Notes under the pieces: generated by a model
Told to the model about the DNA's origin: nothing
The model's input: the letters and a program-made list of their open reading frames with translations, nothing else
Databases searched by the model: none
Program-made: the position numbers and the translations under genes
Shown here: one piece after another, positions 36,134 to 43,938 of the stretch
Position numbering within the stretch: position 1 is the stretch's first letter
How the letters are laid out: every line of letters begins with the position of its first letter
NCBI RefSeq assembly: GCF_001293465.1
Contig: NZ_JSYZ01000019.1
Coordinates: forward strand, 182,966-246,965
Source: Pseudomonas asplenii
GTDB lineage: Bacteria > Pseudomonadota > Gammaproteobacteria > Pseudomonadales > Pseudomonadaceae
Direction: 5' to 3'
DNA: 64,000 nt

Positions 36134-37480
36134 GTGTTTTCCCAATTCGCCCTGCACGAACGCCTGCTCAAAGCCGTGGCCGAGCTTAACTTTGTCGAGC
36201 CTACCCCGGTGCAGGCCGCGGCCATTCCGCTCGCGCTCGAAGGGCGTGACCTGCGGGTGACGGCGCAAACCGGCAGCGGCAAGACCGCCGCGTTCGTGTT
36301 GCCGATCCTCAACCGCCTGATCGGCCCGGCGAAGATCCGGGTCAGCATCAAGACCCTGATCCTGCTGCCAACCCGCGAGCTGGCCCAGCAGACCCTCAAG
36401 GAAGTCGAGCGCTTCTCGCAGTTCACCTTCATCAAGTCCGGCCTGATCACCGGCGGCGAAGACTTCAAGGTGCAGGCTGCGATGCTGCGCAAGGTGCCGG
36501 ATATCCTGATCGGTACCCCGGGGCGCCTGATCGAGCACCTGAACGCCGGCAACCTGGACCTCAAGGAAGTCGAGGTGCTGGTGCTCGACGAAGCTGATCG
36601 CATGCTCGACATGGGCTTCGCCGACGACGTGCAGCGCCTGGTCGACGAGTGCGCCAAGCGCCAGCAGACCCTGCTGTTCTCCGCCACCACCGGCGGTTCC
36701 GGCCTGCGCGAGATGATCGGCAAGGTGCTGAACACCCCCGAGCACCTGCAGCTCAATGCCGTCAGCCAATTGAGCGAGAACACCCGCCAGCAGATCATCA
36801 CCGCCGACCACGACCACCACAAGGAACAGATCGTCAACTGGCTGCTGGCCAACGAGACCTACGAGAAGGCGATCATCTTCACCAACACCCGGGCCATGGC
36901 CGACCGTATCTACGGCCGTCTGGTCGCCCAGCACTACAAGGCGTTCGTGCTGCACGGCGAGAAGGACCAGAAGGACCGCAAGCTGGCCATCGACCGCCTC
37001 AAGCAGGGCGCGGTGAAGATCCTCGTTGCCACCGACGTCGCCGCCCGCGGCCTGGACGTGGATGGCCTGGACCTGGTGATCAACTTCGACATGCCGCGCA
37101 GCGGCGACGAGTATGTGCACCGCATCGGCCGTACCGGGCGTGCCGGCAACGACGGCCTGGCGATCTCGCTGATCTGCCACAACGACTGGAACCTGATGTC
37201 GAGCATCGAGCGCTACCTCAAGCAGAACTTCGAGCGCCGCACCATCAAGGAGGTCAAGGGCACCTACAGCGGGCCGAAGAAGGTCAAGGCGTCGGGCAAG
37301 GCCGCCGGCACCAAGAAGAAAAAGACCGACGCCAAGGGTGACAAGAAGAAGTCGTCGGCCAAGACACCGACCCGGCGCAAGACTGCCAACCGGCCGAAAA
37401 GCGATGCGCCGGCGCTGGTCAGCCAGGACGGCATGGCGCCACTCAAGCGCCGCAAGCCACAGGCCTCGACCGGCGAGTAG
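36134..37480 (+). CDS. DEAD-box ATP-dependent RNA helicase
   Basis: The protein of about 448 residues has a full DEAD-box core: Q-motif VEPTPVQAAAIP, Walker A AQTGSGKTAAF, PTRELAQQ, GTPGRL, LVLDEADRMLDMGF, SATTG, ATDVAARGLDVDG and HRIGRTGRAG. The C-terminal tail (from about residue 385) is strongly basic (KKVKASGKAAGTKKKK) and probably binds RNA. The start is taken as GTG 36134 because VFSQFALHERLLKAV matches the usual N-terminus; the ATG at 36095 adds 13 unlikely residues. RhlE- and SrmB-type enzymes in Pseudomonas look similar, so I give no symbol. Confidence 0.9.
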   Translation: MFSQFALHERLLKAVAELNFVEPTPVQAAAIPLALEGRDLRVTAQTGSGKTAAFVLPILNRLIGPAKIRVSIKTLILLPTRELAQQTLKEVERFSQFTFIKSGLITGGEDFKVQAAMLRKVPDILIGTPGRLIEHLNAGNLDLKEVEVLVLDEADRMLDMGFADDVQRLVDECAKRQQTLLFSATTGGSGLREMIGKVLNTPEHLQLNAVSQLSENTRQQIITADHDHHKEQIVNWLLANETYEKAIIFTNTRAMADRIYGRLVAQHYKAFVLHGEKDQKDRKLAIDRLKQGAVKILVATDVAARGLDVDGLDLVINFDMPRSGDEYVHRIGRTGRAGNDGLAISLICHNDWNLMSSIERYLKQNFERRTIKEVKGTYSGPKKVKASGKAAGTKKKKTDAKGDKKKSSAKTPTRRKTANRPKSDAPALVSQDGMAPLKRRKPQASTGE

Positions 37481-37588
37481 GCGCCGGTCATCGGCGGGAG
37501 GCCAGGGCTGGCTGAACGGCCACGGTTGTCGCCTGTCCACTACTGACAAGGGAGATTTTTCCTTTCAACAGTGGGAGGTTGCATCAGG

Positions 37589-37981
37589 ATGACGACTTAC
37601 AACTGGGAACTGATCGAACGTCTGCTCCATGAAGTGCAGAACAGTGCCGGCCACAACTTCGCGCCACGGGCCTATGCCGAGCAACACGCCACGGCCCAGG
37701 CGGCTGCGGGTGAGCCGCCGGGCAATCTCGATGAGCTCAAGGCCCTGGCTGCCGATTACGAGCGGGTGCTGCTCAGGAACGGTTTCATCGCGCCGCGGCC
37801 GGAAGAGGAGGGGGGCAATGGTGAGAACTTTGTCCTCACGCCAAGGGGATCTAGCCTGCTGAGCCTGATCGACAGCAGCATTCCCGGCAATGACCATCCA
37901 CGGCTGGTGCTGGATGAGCAGCAGGATGCGCTGGATCCGCGGGTGTTCGACGAGCTGGCGTCCAAGGCGCAGATTGCCTGA
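37589..37981 (+). CDS. DUF2513-like small protein
   Basis: The 130-residue protein starts MTTYNWELIERLLHEVQNSA and ends in a helical region. Its layout, a short winged-helix-like fold with NGFIAPRPEEE and FVLTPRGSSLLSLID (Leu-Thr-Pro-Arg-Gly as in many HTH wings), suggests a DUF2513-type DNA-binding-like protein. The family assignment is from memory and not certain. It lies 108 bp after the helicase gene on the same strand. Function unknown. Confidence 0.65.
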   Translation: MTTYNWELIERLLHEVQNSAGHNFAPRAYAEQHATAQAAAGEPPGNLDELKALAADYERVLLRNGFIAPRPEEEGGNGENFVLTPRGSSLLSLIDSSIPGNDHPRLVLDEQQDALDPRVFDELASKAQIA

Positions 37982-37999
37982 GGCCTTTGGGGAGGGTGC

Positions 38000-38860
38000 T
38001 CAACCCTCCTTCAGGCACTTCAACTCGCTGAAGTCCCGCCGCAGATCGGCGATCCGCTTGAGCAGCAACTGCCGCTGGGTCGGGCTGCTCTCGGCCACCA
38101 GATCGACTATCAGGCTGCGGGTCGCCCGCTCGGTGCGCTCGTAGGCCTGGCGATACTCCGCCGTCCACAGACTGTCCTGATGCTGCAGCAGTTGCGCGAT
38201 CCTCTGCTCGAACTCGGCATTGCGGCGTTCGGCGACCGCCTCGCTCAGTTGCGCCTGCCAGTAGGCCCGGTTGGCGATCCACAGACGGTTCTGCTCGCCG
38301 AGCGCCGTCGACCAGGCGATGACCCGCTGCTGCTGGCTCAGGCTCAAGGGGCCGATCCAGGCCTTCAGGCGCTTGCTCATCCGTTCGCCGCGATCGCGGA
38401 TCTGTTCCTCCAGCGGCGGCGCGACATATTCGGCCTGGCGCTCACGCTGCTCCTTGGCGAAGGCTTCGTTCATCTCCGCGACTTGCCGATCGTCCAGGCC
38501 CCTGAGCAGCTCGACGGCCGATGGGGTGATCTCCCGGGCCACCTGGGCGATCGCCGTCCGGGCCTCGACGGTGCGCGCCTGCAAGTGGGCGTCATCGACC
38601 TGGCCGTTCTCGATCATTGCCTGCACGCGGTCCAGCCAGTGCAGGTAGTCGGGCAACTGGGTGGTGCAGTGCCATTGCAGATGCTCCCTGAGGCGCTCGT
38701 TAAGCCAGCCTTTCTGCTCGCGATGCATCTCGATGTAGTCGCCGAGGGTCCAGGGAATGATCACATCGAGGTTGCGATAGGCCAGGCCGATCCGGGTACA
38801 GGCGGCGATTGCCAGACTCAGGAGCAGGCAGCAGAGCAGTAGGGCGCGACGGCACGGCAT
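38000..38860 (-). CDS. DUF6279-type lipoprotein
   Basis: The 286-residue protein has a lipoprotein signal (lipobox LAIAAC, Cys about residue 21). The mature part is almost all helical, with YRNLDVIIPWTLGDYIEMHR just after the lipid site. This matches DUF6279 lipoproteins found in Pseudomonas. Asp is not next to the Cys (CTR), so it is probably sent to the outer membrane. Function unknown. Confidence 0.8.
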   Translation of the reverse strand: MPCRRALLLCCLLLSLAIAACTRIGLAYRNLDVIIPWTLGDYIEMHREQKGWLNERLREHLQWHCTTQLPDYLHWLDRVQAMIENGQVDDAHLQARTVEARTAIAQVAREITPSAVELLRGLDDRQVAEMNEAFAKEQRERQAEYVAPPLEEQIRDRGERMSKRLKAWIGPLSLSQQQRVIAWSTALGEQNRLWIANRAYWQAQLSEAVAERRNAEFEQRIAQLLQHQDSLWTAEYRQAYERTERATRSLIVDLVAESSPTQRQLLLKRIADLRRDFSELKCLKEG

Positions 38861-39077
38861 GAGCGAATCCTTGCTGGGGCGTTCTCCCCATAGAACACCG
38901 TATGGCCCGGCGGTTCAATGCAAAGATGCATGGCCTTGCGGCAGGCTCCCGGGGTGTGGGCAAGGTGTGAGCCGGTTCGCGGATGAACCGCCGGTTCCCA
39001 CAGCCTGCCGTGCAGGGCGTGAAACAGCCGCGGGCAAACTCGGGTAGAATGCCCGCCACGCAATGAGGGTATCGGAA

Positions 39078-39914
39078 ATGGCTTTAATCGGGCGCTACAA
39101 CAGCTTGCAAGTGGTCAAGCACACTAACTTCGGCTTGTACCTGGATGGTGCGCAGGATGGCGAGATTCTTCTGCCCAATCGCTATATCCCCAAGGACGTT
39201 CCCAGTGAGGACGAGGACTGGCTGAATGTCTTCATCTACCTGGACAGCGACGACAAGCTGATCGCCACCACCGAGACGCCGAAAGTCCAGGTCGGCGAGT
39301 TCGCCAGCCTCAAGGTCAAGGAGGTCAACAGCATCGGCGTGTTCCTCGACTGGGGCCTGCCCAAGGACCTGCTGCTGCCGTACTCCGAGGAAAAGCGCCA
39401 GTTGAATGCCGGCGACTACTGCGTGGTGCACGTCTATCTCGACAAGCACACCCGTCGCATCACCGCCACCGCGCGGCTGGACCGCTACCTGGACAAGACC
39501 CCGGCCAACTACAAGGTCGGCCAGGAAGTCGATCTGCTGGTGGTCGAAACCACCGACATGGGCTACAAGGCCATCATCAATAACAGGCACTGGGGCCTGA
39601 TCCACAAGAACGAGGTGTTCAAGTTCCTGCGGTCCGGCAAACGGGAAAAGGGCTACATCAAGCAGATCCGTGCCGACGGCAAGATCAGCCTGAGCCTGCA
39701 ACCGGTCGGTGAAGAGGCCGCCGGCAGCCTGAATGCGAAGATCCTTGCCAAGCTGCGTGAAAGCAACGGCGTGCTGCCGGTCAGCGACAAGAGCGACCCG
39801 GCGCTGATCAGCGACCTGTTCGGGGTCAGCAAGGGCAATTTCAAGAAAGCCATCGGCGCGCTGTACAAGCAGGGCCAGATCGTCATTCATGCCGATCGCA
39901 TCGAACTGAGCTGA
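39078..39914 (+). CDS. cvfB: S1-domain RNA-binding protein, CvfB/YitL family
   Basis: The 278-residue protein has three S1-like OB repeats (about 4-60, 68-130, 145-212) and a C-terminal winged-helix region (DPALISDLFGVSKGNFKKAI). The N-terminus LIGRYNSLQVVKHTNFGLYL and LPYSEEKRQLNAGDYCVVHV match CvfB. CvfB proteins bind RNA and influence virulence-factor expression in Staphylococcus; the role in Pseudomonas is unclear. A -10-like TAGAAT lies near 39045. An 11-bp inverted repeat (39922-39959) follows the stop. Confidence 0.85.
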   Translation: MALIGRYNSLQVVKHTNFGLYLDGAQDGEILLPNRYIPKDVPSEDEDWLNVFIYLDSDDKLIATTETPKVQVGEFASLKVKEVNSIGVFLDWGLPKDLLLPYSEEKRQLNAGDYCVVHVYLDKHTRRITATARLDRYLDKTPANYKVGQEVDLLVVETTDMGYKAIINNRHWGLIHKNEVFKFLRSGKREKGYIKQIRADGKISLSLQPVGEEAAGSLNAKILAKLRESNGVLPVSDKSDPALISDLFGVSKGNFKKAIGALYKQGQIVIHADRIELS

Positions 39915-39921
39915 ACCGTTG

Positions 39922-39959
39922 CCGCCAAGGCCCCGGTGAAGCTGCCGAGGCCTTGGCGG
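39922..39959. terminator. Inverted repeat after cvfB
   Basis: CCGCCAAGGCC and GGCCTTGGCGG form a perfect 11-bp stem eight bases after the stop. The U-run is lacking, so terminator function is only likely. The rest of the 287-bp gap to the chemoreceptor gene shows nothing I can name. Confidence 0.5.
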
Positions 39960-40201
39960 GGTTCACGCGCAAGCGTGGGATTTTCCCCGAGAAAGTCCAC
40001 TTTTATTCTCTTCCAGCAAGTCTTCCCGATCTCGGCTATGTTTCTCGTTACCCCGCCTGAACTGTGTGGGGCGGTGACGGGGGGCTGTCGGTTTTTCAAG
40101 CAATCTGCGGCGCCGGTTTCCAGGCGACGGATGGTCATCAGTGATTGCCTGAAGGAACCGATAGCCTTGGAATAGCGAGGCAAAAAGGGATTCTTGCAGT
40201 C

Positions 40202-41515
40202 ATGTTCAATTCTAATCTGAAGAAGATTCTAGAGAGCAAAGAAGAAGAGCTTTTCGAGCTGAAGCAGTTGTTCCACGGCATGACGGCTGAAATGATTTCA
40301 GTGGTGCTCGATCCGCAGTTTCGCGTCATCGACTTCAATCAGCGTTTCCTCGACCTGTTGGGCTACAAGGACGAGCAAATGAGGAATCGCCCGTTGGATA
40401 ATTTCGTCCCGGCCTACGTCAAGAACCTGCCTTGCTTTCATAACCTGCAGGCCGCGGTGGCCAAGGGTGTGTCGGTCAGCGACAACTACCGGTTCCTGCG
40501 GGCTGATGGCAGCCTGGCCTGGCTGCATGGCAGTTGGCAGCCGGTGAAAAGCGAGAAGGGTGATCTGCTGCATATCCAGTGCTTCGCCCGCGATGTCACG
40601 CATACGGTCGAAACCATGAAGGAGAACGAGGCGTTCATCCAGGCGCTGTTGCGCTCCACGGCGGTGATCGAGTTCACCCTCGATGGCGAGGTCATCACCG
40701 CCAACGATCAGTTCCTGCGGGCCATGGGCTACTCCCTGGCGCAGATCGTCGGCAAGCACCACCGCATGTTCTGTTCGACCGAAGAGGCCAATTCCAGCCA
40801 GTACCAGGCATTCTGGGCCCGGCTCAACCGCGGGGAGTATGTCGCCGATCGCTTCAAGCGTCTCGACAGCCAGGGACGGGACGTGTGGCTGGAGGCCACC
40901 TACAACCCGGTGCACGACGCCCAGGGCCAGCTCTACAAGGTGGTCAAGTTCGCCAACGTGGTGACCGACCAGGTGGTCCGCGAGAAAGAGGTCGGCGAGG
41001 CGGCGGTGATCGCCTACGGCATTTCGCAGCAGACCGACACCACCGCCCAGCGTGGCGCCACGGTGGTGAAGAATACGGTGGCGACCATGCAGGAAATTTC
41101 CGAGGAGATGCAGTCGGCCTCGGAAGGTATCGAGGCGCTGGGCAAGCAGTCGATGCTGATCACCTCGATGGTCCAGACCATCGGCAGTATCGCCGCGCAG
41201 ACCAACCTGCTGGCGCTCAATGCGGCCATCGAGGCCGCCAGGGCCGGCGAGCAGGGGCGTGGGTTCGCGGTGGTGGCCGATGAAGTCCGGCAGTTGGCCG
41301 GGCGTACCAGTGCGGCCACCGAGGAGATCGTCACGGTGGTCCAGCAGAACCAGAAACTGGTGGACGAGGCCGTGCGGGACATGTCCACCAGCCGCGTCAA
41401 GGCTGAACAGGGCTTGTCCCTGGCCAACCAGGCCGGTGAAGTGATCGTCGAGATCCAGGACGGTGCCAAACAGGTGGTGGGCGCGGTAGGGCGCTTCGCC
41501 AATCAACTGAAATGA
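40202..41515 (+). CDS. Soluble PAS-PAS methyl-accepting chemotaxis protein (BdlA-like)
   Basis: This 437-residue receptor has no membrane segment. Two PAS domains occupy about 20-125 (VLDPQFRVIDFNQRFLDLLG) and 140-245 (EFTLDGEVITANDQFLRAMG), followed by a short MCP signalling domain with the conserved tip NLLALNAAIEAARAGEQGRG. It ends soon after the signalling hairpin (VVGAVGRFANQLK). The layout matches P. aeruginosa BdlA (PA1423), a biofilm-dispersion factor. The nearby gbu genes are PA1418-PA1422 as I recall, which supports the match. ATG 40202 is used; the upstream frame adds nothing domain-like. Confidence 0.85.
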   Translation: MFNSNLKKILESKEEELFELKQLFHGMTAEMISVVLDPQFRVIDFNQRFLDLLGYKDEQMRNRPLDNFVPAYVKNLPCFHNLQAAVAKGVSVSDNYRFLRADGSLAWLHGSWQPVKSEKGDLLHIQCFARDVTHTVETMKENEAFIQALLRSTAVIEFTLDGEVITANDQFLRAMGYSLAQIVGKHHRMFCSTEEANSSQYQAFWARLNRGEYVADRFKRLDSQGRDVWLEATYNPVHDAQGQLYKVVKFANVVTDQVVREKEVGEAAVIAYGISQQTDTTAQRGATVVKNTVATMQEISEEMQSASEGIEALGKQSMLITSMVQTIGSIAAQTNLLALNAAIEAARAGEQGRGFAVVADEVRQLAGRTSAATEEIVTVVQQNQKLVDEAVRDMSTSRVKAEQGLSLANQAGEVIVEIQDGAKQVVGAVGRFANQLK

Positions 41516-41681
41516 GTGCCGCCAGTCAGCTTGATCGCTGTCCGCGCGTCAGCTTGTAGCTTTTTGCCATGATTTAGCGTAATCAACGTCTTGGAAAGCA
41601 AGCATTACCTGGGACTTGGAGCTATGATCTGTGTGAGGCGGCCAAGAACCACGTCGCTCGCATTACCCTGAAGGGGGCTTT

Positions 41682-41810
41682 ATGAAAGACAAACTGCAAA
41701 CCTGGCTCCACGACCTCGGTGTCGCCCTCGGCCTGATCGAGCCTCCCCTGCAACCGGTGCCGATCCGCACCGACGACGACCGCCGCCGCCGGCCGCAGCC
41801 ACGTCGCTAA
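41682..41810 (+). CDS. PA1414-family 42-residue protein
   Basis: A short gene, ATG 41682 to TAA 41810, with an excellent ribosome site (AAGGGGG four bases upstream). The peptide starts MKDKLQTWLHDLGVALGLIE and ends in an Arg-rich tail. This matches the tiny PA1414 family conserved in Pseudomonas. In P. aeruginosa the PA1414 locus is also reported to make SicX, a low-oxygen-induced small RNA. A -10-like TATGAT lies at 41623, while no good -35 is seen, suggesting an activator. A tight hairpin follows at 41873. Confidence 0.65.
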   Translation: MKDKLQTWLHDLGVALGLIEPPLQPVPIRTDDDRRRRPQPRR

Positions 41811-41872
41811 GCACCCCGCCAGCTCGCGACTTCCTCCTGAGCCGGGCACGGGTGCCCCTGGCTGTACGACAC

Positions 41873-41892
41873 CGGGACACGTCCGTGTCCCG
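41873..41892. repeat. Perfect hairpin downstream of the PA1414-like gene
   Basis: CGGGACACG and CGTGTCCCG form a 9-bp stem with only two loop bases. It is 62 bp after the stop of the small gene, without a T-run. Confidence 0.6.
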
Positions 41893-41939
41893 ACCTGTTC
41901 GAAAGCAATGAAAATCCACGTTGAGCCGGTGCCCGGGTA

Positions 41940-42179
41940 TCAGGCGGCCCGGGTTTTCGCGTAGATAAAACGGCTCAAGTCCTCAATCGTGTTGATACCG
42001 CGCAGGTCTCGCTTGAGATCCAGTTGCACGTGGAATTGTGATTCCAGTTCGTGGAACAGGGCGGCGATATCGAGGGAGTAGCTGTTTTCTTCAGCCTGGG
42101 AAGGGTCTTGCAGCCATTTCAGCGCCAGTTGCCGTTCGATGGAGTGGCAGATCTGCTGATGGATTTCGAGCCTGTTCAT
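41940..42179 (-). CDS. Stand-alone acyl-carrier-protein-like protein
   Basis: The 79-residue protein starts MNRLEIHQQICHSIERQLAL and has the ACP pattern with Ser35 in NSYSLDIAALFHELESQFHV, where classic ACPs have D-S-L. The Ser, Leu and Asp are kept, so 4'-phosphopantetheine attachment is possible but the Asp before Ser is Tyr here. I chose ATG 42179 because the upstream extension has no ACP similarity. No synthase, ligase or transferase gene lies next to it, so its acyl partner is unknown. Confidence 0.65.
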   Translation of the reverse strand: MNRLEIHQQICHSIERQLALKWLQDPSQAEENSYSLDIAALFHELESQFHVQLDLKRDLRGINTIEDLSRFIYAKTRAA

Positions 42180-42360
42180 GATTGCCTCACAGGAAAGGAT
42201 GTGGGTCACGGATCCCTTTCCCAGGGCATTGCGATAGCTGTCATGAGCATGACACCAGCGATCCTTGTACCTTTTGGCTAATGCCAAAGGCAGTCGCTAA
42301 GTGCCAGTACAGCACAGGTTGCTTCAAATGCGTCCAACCATTGGTCGGAGAGCTGGAGGC

Positions 42361-42394
42361 AAAAAAAACGGATGCGACAACCGACGTCGCACCC
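42361..42394 (-). terminator. Rho-independent terminator of the SSS symporter gene
   Basis: On the minus strand GGGTGCGAC pairs with GTCGCATCC (one G-U) and eight T follow. It lies 18 bp after the symporter stop and separates it from the ACP-like gene. Confidence 0.9.
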
Positions 42395-42412
42395 GCTGAA
42401 GTAAACGCAGTA

Positions 42413-43792
42413 TCAGATGGCGCTGGCCACGGTCGCCGGGCGCCGTGACATCAGGCTGATGACGATGAAGCTGACCAGGCCGACGGCCAGGCTGTAGTAG
42501 ATCGGTGTATTGGCGTCCAGGCCGTCCTTGAACATGAACACCAATGCGGTGACGAAGCCCAGGGCCATACTGCCGATGGCTCCGGCGGTGGTCGCGCGTT
42601 TCCAGTAGATGGCACCGATCAGCGGGATCAGCATGCCGCCCACCAGCAGGTTGTAGGCCAGGGTCAGGGCGCTGATCACGTCACTCACCACCAGCGCGAT
42701 CCCCAGCACCACCAGGCCGGTCAGGCAGGTGAACAGGCGGTTCAGGCCCAGGCTCGAAGGCTTGCCGCCGCGCAGCTTGGGCAGCAGGTCTTCGGTCAGT
42801 ACGGTGGAGGCGGCGAGCAGGCCGGCGCTGGCGGTGGACATCATCGCCGCCAGGGCCGCGGCGATCACCAGGCCGCGGATGCCGTCCGGCAGCGACAGTT
42901 TGACGATGGCGGCGAAGGCGTTGTTGACGTTGTCCAACTGCGGGATCAGCACGTGGGCGGCCATGCCGATCAGCGCGCAGGCCAGGCCGTAGGCGATGCA
43001 GTAGAGCCCGGCGACGCTGCCGGCGTATTTCGCGACCTTCTCGTCCTTGGCGGTGAACACCCGTTGCCAGATGTCCTGGCCGATCAGGATGCCGAAGAAG
43101 TAGATCATGAAGTAGGTGACGATGGTGTCCCAGCCGATGGTGGTGAAGCTGAAGCTCGCCGCCGGCAGTTTGCTCACCAGCTCGTCCCAGCCGCCGACGC
43201 GGTACAGGCAGATCGGCAGCAGGATGAACATCAGGCCGACGGTCTTGATGATGAACTGGACGATGTCGGTCAGGGTCAGCGACCACATGCCGCCGATGGT
43301 CGAGTAGGCCACCACGACGCCGCCGCCGAGCAGCACCGAAACCCAGAACGGCAGGCCGAAGAGCACCTGCAGCACGGTGCCGATGGCCAGGGTCGAGGTC
43401 ACGCCGATCATCAGGGCATAGGCCAGCATGATCACCGCGCTGGCCTGGCGGGCCAGGGGGGTGTAGCGCTTTTCCAGCACCTGGGTGACGGTGTAGATCT
43501 TCAGCTTGAGCAGCGGTTTGGCGAGGAACAGGTTCAGCGCGATGATCCCCAGGCCCAGCGCTGCGCACAGCCAGAAACCGGAAATGCCGTGAACGTAGCC
43601 CAGGCGTACGGTGCCGACGGTGGAGGCACCGCCCAGCACGGTGGCGGCCATGGTGCCCATGTACAGGGTCGGGCCGAGGTTGCGTCCGGCTACCAGGTAG
43701 TCTTCGTTGGTCTTGGCTCTGCGCATGCCGTAGTAACCGAGCAGGAGCATGCCAGCGGCATAAATGAGTACAACCAATAAATCCAGGGCCAT
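42413..43792 (-). CDS. Sodium:solute symporter (SSS family)
   Basis: The protein of about 459 residues has 12-13 hydrophobic helices and SSS marks: NEDYLVAGRNLGPTLYMGTM (about 30-49), STIGGMWSLTLTDIVQFIIK and GLVIAAALAAMMSTASAGLL. It belongs to the transport end of the gbu block, reading gbuA, SnoaL-like, NCS1, SSS. Uptake of a guanidino compound or its GABA-like product is inferred from context only. ATG 43792 follows a REP doublet that separates it from the NCS1 gene, so its expression may be lower than or independent of the upstream genes. Confidence 0.88.
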   Translation of the reverse strand: MALDLLVVLIYAAGMLLLGYYGMRRAKTNEDYLVAGRNLGPTLYMGTMAATVLGGASTVGTVRLGYVHGISGFWLCAALGLGIIALNLFLAKPLLKLKIYTVTQVLEKRYTPLARQASAVIMLAYALMIGVTSTLAIGTVLQVLFGLPFWVSVLLGGGVVVAYSTIGGMWSLTLTDIVQFIIKTVGLMFILLPICLYRVGGWDELVSKLPAASFSFTTIGWDTIVTYFMIYFFGILIGQDIWQRVFTAKDEKVAKYAGSVAGLYCIAYGLACALIGMAAHVLIPQLDNVNNAFAAIVKLSLPDGIRGLVIAAALAAMMSTASAGLLAASTVLTEDLLPKLRGGKPSSLGLNRLFTCLTGLVVLGIALVVSDVISALTLAYNLLVGGMLIPLIGAIYWKRATTAGAIGSMALGFVTALVFMFKDGLDANTPIYYSLAVGLVSFIVISLMSRRPATVASAI

Positions 43793-43836
43793 GATGGCGT
43801 GTCTCCGATTGTAGTTGTTATGGTGGAACAGTCGGT

Positions 43837-43908
43837 TGTGGGAGCGTGCTGGCCGGTGAAGCGTTGTGGCGGCTTCCGGTCCCGTTCGCGGGCAAGCCCG
43901 CTCCCACA
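43837..43908. repeat. REP doublet between two permease genes of one block
   Basis: TGTGGGAGCG..GGTGAA faces TTCGCGGGCAAGCCCGCTCC and CACA. Unlike most REPs here it lies between two co-directed genes, where it could stabilise the upstream message. Confidence 0.85.
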
Positions 43909-43938
43909 GGGAATGCAAGGTTCGGTTGGGGCTTCGGT

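Noticed and set aside
39936..40175. 79-codon frame before the chemoreceptor gene
   Set aside because: No ribosome site of note, biased composition and no resemblance to any family.
41574..41586. Anr/FNR box before the PA1414-like gene
   Set aside because: One half-site (ATCAA) is good but the other half is poor at the right spacing, and its distance to the -10-like box is not ideal. Mentioned only as a weak hint.
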